NCBI GenBank assembly: GCA_041570195.1
Contig: JBFFWQ010000195.1
Span: 1-6,123, forward strand
From: UBA11865 sp041570195
Lineage (GTDB): Bacteria > Chloroflexota > Anaerolineae > Promineifilales > Promineifilaceae
DNA: 6,123 bases
Direction of reading: 5' to 3'
Positions within the stretch are counted from its first letter, which is position 1. Each line of letters begins with the position of its first letter. This document shows positions 1-4,753 of the stretch, one piece after another. The notes under the pieces were generated by a model that worked only from the letters and a program-made list of their open reading frames with translations, searched no databases and had not been told where the DNA came from. A program made the translations under genes and the position numbers.

Positions 1-35
1 GCCAGCGGTGACCGGTAAGGATTGATCGCCTGGGC

Positions 36-98
36 AGAAGTCAGACTTTTTTGGCAAATATGTGACCGGTCTCTCCTTAGTGGAAAAGTCTGACTTCT
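36..98. repeat. Inverted repeat with 15-bp perfect arms, copy 1
   Basis: The left arm AGAAGTCAGACTTTT (36-50) is perfectly complementary to the right arm AAAAGTCTGACTTCT (84-98), with a 33-nt loop. Each arm also contains its own odd dyad, AAGTC-A-GACTT (38-48) and AAGTC-T-GACTT (86-96), so it could be a pair of protein-binding sites instead of, or as well as, an RNA hairpin. No T-tract follows the right arm and the loop is long, so it is not a textbook intrinsic terminator. No flanking target-site duplication is seen, which argues against a simple MITE. It lies 10 nt after a TGA in a coding-like frame, a position typical of a 3' end hairpin. Confidence 0.85.
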
Positions 99-107
99 AT
101 TGGTTAG

Positions 108-179
108 GCGGCCGTGGAGGTGAGGATTCGGCTGGCGTCGCGGGAGGTGTTCTTGCCAGCGGTGACCGGTAAGGATTGA
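108..179 (+). pseudogene. Duplicated 3' end of an unidentified upstream gene
   Basis: Between a TAG at 105-107 and a TGA at 177-179 lie 23 codons, most ending in G or C, as in the real genes here. They read as an alternating hydrophobic/charged segment ending in FLPAVTGKD. The same final residues PAVTGKD and stop occur at 2-25, at the left edge of the window. The simplest reading is that a gene ending at 25 had its last codons and trailing hairpin duplicated, leaving 108-179 as an orphan tail with no start codon or ribosome binding site. I do not recognise the protein family. It may also be non-coding DNA that happens to be open in this frame. Confidence 0.35.
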
Positions 180-189
180 TCGCCTGGGC

Positions 190-253
190 AGAAGTCAGAC
201 TTTTTTGGCAAATATGTGACCGGGCTCTCCATTCATGGAAAAGTCTGACTTCT
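190..253. repeat. Inverted repeat with 15-bp perfect arms, copy 2
   Basis: This is a second copy of the 36-98 element with arms 190-204 and 239-253, both unchanged. The loop is 34 nt, one longer than in copy 1, and differs mainly just before the right arm. Internal dyads lie at 192-202 and 241-251. Conservation of both arms while the loop drifts suggests that the stem or the dyads matter, although two copies are too few to prove it. Confidence 0.85.
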
Positions 254-290
254 CTTACTAGAGAACGTCTAGGCCGCGCTTGAAACAGAG

Positions 291-320
291 GCGCCATCCC
301 ACGCTCGGGACGGCGCTTTT
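291..320 (+). terminator. Rho-independent terminator
   Basis: The stem GCGCCATCCC (291-300) pairs with GGGACGGCGC (307-316), with one A-C mismatch and a 6-nt loop, and is followed at once by TTTT (317-320). The U-tract lies on the plus-strand transcript, so it would end transcription arriving from the left before the sulfatase unit. The minus strand has no matching T-run. Confidence 0.7.
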
Positions 321-511
321 GTGATCGAATGGCACATTTGAGGTACCATTGGTCGTCGGCCGGAGAACCGCACTTCATGGAGCCGGCCGGCCCTTGTCGT
401 GCAAGACAAGAGTTTAACATTCCCCCGCAAGCTGTCCCTGACCTGTAACTGTTGGGGGGAAAGTCTGCCCTGAAACTCGTATCTATTGACCCACCAAACA
501 CGAGGTGAAAA
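321..511 (+). other. Sulfatase upstream region with three inverted repeats
   Basis: This gap before the sulfatase holds no convincing gene. It has three consecutive potential stem-loops. The first pairs CGGCCGG (357-363) with CCGGCCG (383-389). The second is CTTGTC/GACAAG (393-398/405-410) with a 6-nt loop. The third pairs TTCCCCC (420-426) plus CAA (428-430) with TTG (452-454) plus GGGGGAA (455-461), leaving a 21-nt loop. The promoter must lie here because a terminator sits at 291-320, but I see no box pair close to consensus. TTGTCG at 394 with TAACAT at 415 has a spacer of only 15. No known riboswitch is recognised. Confidence 0.4.
502..507 (+). promoter_or_regulatory. Ribosome binding site of the sulfatase gene
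   Basis: GAGGTG lies 4 nt before the ATG at 512 and is complementary to the 16S rRNA tail. It decides the start: no other in-frame start nearby has such a site, and the protein begins about 40 residues before the first conserved sulfatase strand. Confidence 0.8.
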
Positions 512-2932
512 ATGTCCTTGAAAGAGTATAAACCCGGCGCCGCGTTTAGCGGCGTCGTCGGCCGGACCTTTGACCAGTCTGAGCCAGCCTGGCCCGAACC
601 GCTGCGGGCCCAGGAAGGTGCGCCCAATGTACTGTTCATCATCCTGGACGATACCGGCTTCGGGCAATTGGGCTGTTACGGCAGCCCCATCAAAACGCCC
701 AACCTGGACGCTCTAGCCGATAACGGTCTACGGTACAGCAACATGCACACCACGGCTCTGTGCTCGCCGACGCGGACCTGCATCTTGACCGGCCGCAATC
801 ACCACTCCAACGCCATGGCCGCTATCACCGAAGCCTCCACCGGCTTTCCCGGTTATAACGGCAACATCCCCTTTGAGAATGGTTTCCTGTCGGAGATGTT
901 GTTGCAGTATGGCTATAACACCTTCGCCATCGGCAAGTGGCACCTGACGCCGGCCGATCAGATCTCGGCCGCTGGGCCGTACGATCGCTGGCCCTTGGGT
1001 CGGGGGTTCGAACGCTATTATGGTTTTCTGGGCGGCGATACTCACCAATATTACCCGGATCTGACCTATGATAATCACCGGGTCGAGCCGCCAAAGACGC
1101 CTGAAGAAGGCTACCATTTGACTGAGGACCTGGCCGATAAGGCCATCAGCTTCGTGGCCGACGCCAAGCAAGTGGCGCCGAATAAGCCTTTCTTCATGTA
1201 CTTCTGCACTGGAGCCATGCATGCGCCCCATCACGTGCCCAAGGAATGGGCCGATCAGTATAAAGGCGTCTTCGACGATGGCTGGGAAGCTTATCGCGAA
1301 AAGACCTTCGCCCGCCAGAAGGAACTAGGCGTCGTCCCAGCCAATACGGAATTATCGCGCCATGACCCAGATGTGAAACCGTGGGCCGAGTGCTCGGCCG
1401 AGGAGCGCAAGCTCTACGCGCGCATGATGGAAGTCTTTGCCGGCTTCCTGACTCACACCGACCATCAAATCGGCCGGGTGCTGGAGTTCCTGAAGTCCAT
1501 CGGCGAATTCGATAATACGTTGATCATGGTCCTGTCGGACAATGGGGCCAGTTCCGAAGGCGGGCCCGAGGGCTCGGTGAACGAGAACCTGTTTTTCAAC
1601 TTTGTGCCTGAGTCGCTGGAAGAGAACCTGGCGGCCCTGGATGAGCTGGGTGGGCCCAAGTATTTCAACCACTATCCCTGGGGTTGGACCTGGGCCGGCA
1701 ATACGCCCTTCCGACGCTGGAAGCGGGAGACGTACCGGGGCGGCATCAGCGACCCGTTCATCGTCCATTGGGCCGATGGCATCAAGACCAAAGGTGAGGT
1801 CCGTAACCAATACGCCCATGCCATCGACATGGTGCCGACGGTGCTGGACGCCCTGGGCCTGGAACCGCCGGCGAGTATCAGAGGCGTCGCCCAGTCGCCT
1901 ATCGAAGGGGTCAGTTTGGCTGAAAGCTTCGAAGATCCGTTGACGGCCTCCAAGCACAAAACTCAATACTTCGAGATGCTGGGCCATCGCTCGATTTACC
2001 ACGACGGCTGGCGGGCCGTCTGTCCCTGGCCGGGCACGTCTTTCGTCGAATCGGGCCGGACTTTCGGCACGCCTATCCCGGCCGAGATGCTGACCGAGTT
2101 AGACGCCACAGCCTGGGAACTCTACCATGTGGCCGAAGACTGGGCCGAGAACTACGATCTGGCGCCTAGAAGGCTGAAAGGGATCGAGGCTGTCGGCGAG
2201 GCGCTGGGCCTGACGGAAGAGACGGAAGAAGAGGCCGCCCACCGGGCCAAGTTGATCGAGCTGATCGGCCAATGGTATGTGGAGGCGGGCAAATATAATG
2301 TTCTGCCGGTCGACGGACGGGGCCAACAGCGTTTTGCCGAGGAACGACCGCAAATCGCCGCTGATCGCAGCAGCTACAAATACTATCCGGGTACGCAGGA
2401 AGTACCGATCAACGCCGCAGCTCAGATCGTCAACCGGCCGCATAGTATCACGGCTGACGTGGAGTTCGCCGAGGGCGATGGGGGCGTACTCATTTCTCAA
2501 GGCGGCATTGACGGCGGCTACAGCTTCTATGTGCAAGATGGCAAGCTGCAGTATGTGTATAACTATGTGGCCCGAAACTTCTTCCATGTCGAATCCAACG
2601 TGGACGTGCCGGCTGGGCGGCATGAATTACATTACGAGTTCGAAGTGACCGGCGCGCCGGATGTTTTGAAAGGCAAAGGCGCGGCCGGCCGGGGCCAATT
2701 GTATATCGACGGCCAATTGGTGGGCCAGGTGGAGATGCCGGTTACTAATCCGATCATTCTCGGCCTGGCCAGCGGGGTGGCGATCGGGGCGGACCCGGGT
2801 TCGCCGGTTACCGACCGGTATCACGCGCCCTTCCCTTTCAGTGGAATCCTTCACTCGGTTACCGTGGATGTCAGTGGCGACCTGATCGTGGATACAGAAG
2901 CCGAGATGCGCGCTATCATGGCCCGGCAATAG
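512..2932 (+). CDS. Type I arylsulfatase, cytosolic type, about 800 residues
   Basis: This 806-residue formylglycine-dependent sulfatase hydrolyses sulfate esters. Visible active-site elements, in alkaline-phosphatase-fold order, are: NVLFIILDD with metal ligands Asp46-Asp47; CSPTR at 84-88, where Cys84 is the residue converted to formylglycine; GKWHL at 141-145 (Lys142, His144); APHH around His240; SDNG at 342-345 (Asp343-Asn344); and Lys404 in RRWKRETYRGG. These match the catalytic set of Pseudomonas aeruginosa AtsA, so it should be active if a formylglycine-generating enzyme is present; none is encoded here. Residues about 620-795 form a beta-rich, concanavalin/LamG-like C-terminal domain. 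The overall length resembles the roughly 780-residue mycobacterial AtsD-type enzymes rather than the 536-residue AtsA. There is no signal peptide or lipobox, so a cytoplasmic enzyme acting on imported sulfate esters is likely. The substrate cannot be told. The gene is monocistronic between two terminators. Confidence 0.95.
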   Translation: MSLKEYKPGAAFSGVVGRTFDQSEPAWPEPLRAQEGAPNVLFIILDDTGFGQLGCYGSPIKTPNLDALADNGLRYSNMHTTALCSPTRTCILTGRNHHSNAMAAITEASTGFPGYNGNIPFENGFLSEMLLQYGYNTFAIGKWHLTPADQISAAGPYDRWPLGRGFERYYGFLGGDTHQYYPDLTYDNHRVEPPKTPEEGYHLTEDLADKAISFVADAKQVAPNKPFFMYFCTGAMHAPHHVPKEWADQYKGVFDDGWEAYREKTFARQKELGVVPANTELSRHDPDVKPWAECSAEERKLYARMMEVFAGFLTHTDHQIGRVLEFLKSIGEFDNTLIMVLSDNGASSEGGPEGSVNENLFFNFVPESLEENLAALDELGGPKYFNHYPWGWTWAGNTPFRRWKRETYRGGISDPFIVHWADGIKTKGEVRNQYAHAIDMVPTVLDALGLEPPASIRGVAQSPIEGVSLAESFEDPLTASKHKTQYFEMLGHRSIYHDGWRAVCPWPGTSFVESGRTFGTPIPAEMLTELDATAWELYHVAEDWAENYDLAPRRLKGIEAVGEALGLTEETEEEAAHRAKLIELIGQWYVEAGKYNVLPVDGRGQQRFAEERPQIAADRSSYKYYPGTQEVPINAAAQIVNRPHSITADVEFAEGDGGVLISQGGIDGGYSFYVQDGKLQYVYNYVARNFFHVESNVDVPAGRHELHYEFEVTGAPDVLKGKGAAGRGQLYIDGQLVGQVEMPVTNPIILGLASGVAIGADPGSPVTDRYHAPFPFSGILHSVTVDVSGDLIVDTEAEMRAIMARQ

Positions 2933-2949
2933 CTACCAGGGTAAATGAA

Positions 2950-2981
2950 ATGCCCCGGGCGCCGCGCCCGGGGCATCTTTT
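2950..2981 (+). terminator. Strong intrinsic terminator, possibly bidirectional
   Basis: An 11-bp perfect stem, ATGCCCCGGGC (2950-2960) with GCCCGGGGCAT (2966-2976) and a 5-nt loop, is followed by CTTTT. It starts 18 nt after the sulfatase stop codon. On the minus strand the stem is followed by TTTCATTTAC, a weaker U-rich tail. Because the convergent CarD-like gene ends about 60 bp away, the same hairpin may stop transcripts from both sides. Confidence 0.9.
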
Positions 2982-3038
2982 CAACCTTTGTTTCTTGGCC
3001 AGTGCTACTTCGTTGCCAGTGTATTCACACCGCGATCG

Positions 3039-3677
3039 TCAGCCGGCGGCTTCGATCAGCCAGGCGGCCCATTTCTGCTCGTCTTCGGTCACGGCTTCCA
3101 ACAGCGAGCGCGTTTTAGCCGAGTCCGCTCTTTTCTTGTTAGCGGCCGATTCGCCGGCCGTTTCGTCGGCTACCGTACTTTGTTCTTTGCGCAGGTTACT
3201 GGCCATCTGTTGCCGGGCTTCTGCGGGGCTAATGCTCTGGCTTATGGCCCATTCCTGAATCAGGATGGCGCTGAAGTCGCGCCAAGCCTGGCGCTCCCAA
3301 TCATATAGCTGGCCTTCTGCCCGCTGGCGGGCCCACAGATCCCGGACCAAGCGGGCCGTATCCTGCACGGTGTTAGCCGACTTAACCCGGGCGATCCGCA
3401 ATTTGCGCTTATCGGCCTTGGTGGCCATGTTTTTCGGCGGCCGTTTGAGCAAATCGATGACTTGTTGAAACTTCACATGGTTGGTCAGCGGGCGGATTTT
3501 CTGGCCGTCCATTTGATCGTGTGGCAGCCACAAGGTGATGGCAGAAGTTTCAATTTCGTAGTAGGTTTGATCTTGACCACCAATGGTTTTGACTTCTTGC
3601 CCCTTGACCTGGCCCACGCCAAAATAGGCATGGACAAACCAATCGCCGTTGGCTATTTGTTGCGCTTCCTCTGTCAT
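3039..3677 (-). CDS. CarD/CdnL-family RNA polymerase-binding regulator, atypical
   Basis: The protein has 212 residues. Residues about 10-75 fit the CarD/TRCF polymerase-interacting fold: GDWFVHAYFGVGQV, then a TIGGQDQTYYEIE strand pair, LWLPHDQMD and the IRPLTN end. Residues about 85-150 match the helical C-terminal domain, with LVRDLWARQRAEGQLYDWER resembling the VVRDLWRRDQERGL-type segment of mycobacterial CarD. Family members bind the RNA polymerase beta subunit and stabilise open promoter complexes, so a cytoplasmic global or semi-global transcription role is inferred. Two oddities: the conserved Trp of the NWSRRY-type motif aligns without gaps to Ala88 (ADKRK), and residues about 165-212 add an Ala/Lys/Glu-rich tail beyond the usual 160-170 length. 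The start is firm: TGA (3693-3695) lies in frame just upstream and GGAGG is well spaced. The gene is convergent with the sulfatase. Confidence 0.8.
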   Translation of the reverse strand: MTEEAQQIANGDWFVHAYFGVGQVKGQEVKTIGGQDQTYYEIETSAITLWLPHDQMDGQKIRPLTNHVKFQQVIDLLKRPPKNMATKADKRKLRIARVKSANTVQDTARLVRDLWARQRAEGQLYDWERQAWRDFSAILIQEWAISQSISPAEARQQMASNLRKEQSTVADETAGESAANKKRADSAKTRSLLEAVTEDEQKWAAWLIEAAG

Positions 3678-3684
3678 TTCATTG

Positions 3685-3689
3685 CCTCC
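3685..3689 (-). promoter_or_regulatory. Ribosome binding site of the CarD-like gene
   Basis: On the minus strand GGAGG lies 7 nt before the ATG at 3677-3675. A TGA in the same frame at 3695-3693 rules out a longer protein, so this site fixes the start. Confidence 0.8.
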
Positions 3690-4187
3690 GCATCATCACC
3701 ATAGTCTCGTTCTCGGCCGCTTTGCTAATTCCTCGGATGGAGACGCCTTCTTCGACAAAGGCCTTGAGGCAGCGATCAGACAGTTCGTGTCACTGGCGCA
3801 AAAAGCATTCAACCAGTTACATGTCGATCTCGCCGATCAGGCGGTGTCGCAGTTGGAGCCGGGCTCCCTCACCCACGGTTCCAACTAGAAGCGAACGAAG
3901 CCAAAAAGCCTCGCTGTCGGCTAAACCAATGGGACCATAGTAACATAACAATCGCGTTTTGCCACGTTTGGTCGGCCGGGAGTAGGGTTTGCAGCAGTTT
4001 ACTTCAAACAGGACGGGAAGTGGACAAGCGCGGATGAACGCTGATGCGGTCCGTTTATCCCAGGCGGCATTGGCTTTCATTTCTTCTGCCGCGATATGCC
4101 TTTCACAGCCCTGAACGAATGGTATTTTGTAATTATTGGTATTGGAATACTATTATTCTGTTAATATATCTATATGCCGAATAATCA
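3690..4187. other. Divergent intergenic region, possible eroded coding remnants
   Basis: About 500 bp separate the divergent CarD-like and Lrp genes. I see no confident gene. On the minus strand, 3817-4080 is open for 87 codons from an ATG, with only a weak AGAAG upstream; it includes the stretch PTKRGKTRLLCYYG, faintly like the end of a transposase zinc ribbon. A second minus frame, 3679-3789, reads LKAFVEEGVSIRGISKAA, resembling the helix-turn-helix of IS1-type transposases, but it has no usable start and has a stop upstream. These could be remains of an insertion element or chance. From about 4118 the DNA turns AT-rich (4118-4188), with an inverted repeat GTATT-GG-AATAC at 4139-4150, suitable as an upstream activating or Lrp-binding region. 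The CarD-like promoter must lie here but is not recognisable. Confidence 0.4.
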
Positions 4188-4217
4188 TTGACATTCTGGC
4201 CATGATCATGGTATGAT
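4188..4217 (+). promoter_or_regulatory. Sigma70-type promoter of the Lrp-lyase unit
   Basis: A perfect -35 box TTGACA (4188-4193) and a -10 box TATGAT (4212-4217, one mismatch to TATAAT) are separated by 18 bp. The predicted transcription start is near 4223-4225, about 20 nt before the chosen Lrp start codon. The DNA just upstream is strongly AT-rich and could act as an UP element. Confidence 0.75.
4200..4211. promoter_or_regulatory. Palindromic operator candidate in the promoter spacer
   Basis: CCATGATCATGG is a perfect 12-bp palindrome filling the spacer directly against the -10 box. A dimeric protein bound here would block RNA polymerase, so a repressor site is inferred, most simply for autoregulation by the adjacent Lrp-type protein. 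The half-site CATGAT recurs at 4245-4250, overlapping the start codon. Lrp-family sites are usually longer and AT-rich, so another regulator is also possible. Confidence 0.5.
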
Positions 4218-4245
4218 GTTTGTGCAGGATATACGCTGCCCTATC

Positions 4246-4707
4246 ATGATTGACCTGGATGAGCTGGACCTGGCCATATTGCGCGCGTTGCAGGCCGACG
4301 GCCGGATGAGCAACGTCGAATTGGCTCAGCACATCAACCTCTCCCCGCCGGCTACCCACACCCGCCTCAAACGGCTGCAAGAGCAAGGCACGATTCTCAA
4401 ATATGTGGCCTTGCTCGACCAGGAGCAGGTTGGCTACGACATGACCTGTTTCATCAATATCAGCCTGCAACTGCACCAGGTGGAGGAGTTGGAGGGGTTC
4501 CGAGCCATCATTAATGAGTTGCCGGAGGTGCTGGAGTGCTACCACGTTACCGGTGAATTTGATTATCTGTTGAAAGTCGTCGTCCGCAGCCGCAAAGATC
4601 TACAGCGTTTTGTCGTGGAGCAGCTGACGCCCATCCCGGGCGTGGCCCGCATTTACACCAGTTTGGTATTGACAGAGGTGAAGTCGACGACGGCGTTACC
4701 GATCTAG
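4246..4707 (+). CDS. Lrp/AsnC-family transcriptional regulator
   Basis: With the start chosen here the protein has 153 residues, the usual size for the family. Residues 1-60 form the AsnC-type winged helix-turn-helix: LDELDLAILRALQADGR, then MSNVELAQHINLSPPATHTR with the recognition helix around 33-44 and LKRLQEQGTI as the wing approach. Residues about 65-147 form the RAM ligand-binding and oligomerisation domain, with the conserved turn VTGEFDYLLKV at 101-111. Family members bind amino acids and act as dimers to octamers. The gene directly precedes an aromatic amino acid lyase by 46 nt, so its ligand may be tyrosine or a related compound (inference). In-frame ATGs at 4213 and 4216 overlap the -10 box, so the ATG at 4246 is preferred; it begins with the typical family N-terminus. 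It has no well-spaced ribosome binding site: AGGA is 16 nt away. A GTG at 4222 near the predicted transcript start is an alternative. Confidence 0.9.
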   Translation: MIDLDELDLAILRALQADGRMSNVELAQHINLSPPATHTRLKRLQEQGTILKYVALLDQEQVGYDMTCFINISLQLHQVEELEGFRAIINELPEVLECYHVTGEFDYLLKVVVRSRKDLQRFVVEQLTPIPGVARIYTSLVLTEVKSTTALPI

Positions 4708-4744
4708 ATCAAGGATGAAGGTTGAAGGATGATTGTTTCTTTTT

Positions 4745-4749
4745 GGAGG
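4745..4749 (+). promoter_or_regulatory. Ribosome binding site of the lyase gene
   Basis: GGAGG lies 4 nt before the ATG at 4754 and is preceded by a T-rich run. This site is much stronger than anything in front of the Lrp gene, consistent with high enzyme and low regulator output from one transcript. Confidence 0.8.
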
Positions 4750-4753
4750 CAAA

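Larger units (their letters stand above)
1..253. repeat. Tandem direct duplication, period about 154 bp
   Basis: Positions 1-98 recur at 155-253. The first 69 bases are identical (1-69 versus 155-223). The copies then differ at one base and in a short stretch before the right hairpin arm (7 bases, 77-83, versus 8 bases, 231-238), and are identical again over the last 15 bases. Similarity stops just after the second arm. The 56 bp between the copies (99-154) appear once in the window, but their partner would lie left of position 1, so the true unit may be about 154 bp. Each copy holds a short coding-like tail ending in TGA (23-25 and 177-179) followed by a long inverted repeat. The few differences, concentrated in the hairpin loop, suggest a recent duplication or sequence conservation. 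Confidence 0.9.

Noticed and set aside
36..253. CRISPR array or MITE pair
   Set aside because: There are only two copies with no regular spacers, and no target-site duplications flank the inverted repeats. The duplication extends beyond the hairpins on the left.
487..492. TTGACC as a -35 box for the sulfatase
   Set aside because: It is only 20 nt before the ATG, leaving no room for a -10 box and a transcript start ahead of the ribosome binding site.
97..642. Minus-strand open frame of 181 codons across the repeat and sulfatase start
   Set aside because: It runs across the hairpin repeat, the terminator and the sulfatase ribosome binding site. It is Pro/Arg/Ser-rich with no recognisable domain.
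1352..2002. Long minus-strand open frame opposite the sulfatase (also 728-1234, 2099-2623 and 2627-2929)
   Set aside because: These are antisense shadows caused by GC-ending codons in the sulfatase. None has a ribosome binding site or a recognisable family.
2950..3308. Plus-strand open frames over the terminator and the CarD-like gene end
   Set aside because: The frames begin in or near the terminator hairpin and run antisense to a gene with recognisable domains.
4213..4245. Upstream ATG start giving a 164-residue Lrp protein
   Set aside because: It overlaps the -10 box, lacks a ribosome binding site and adds residues not typical of the family N-terminus.
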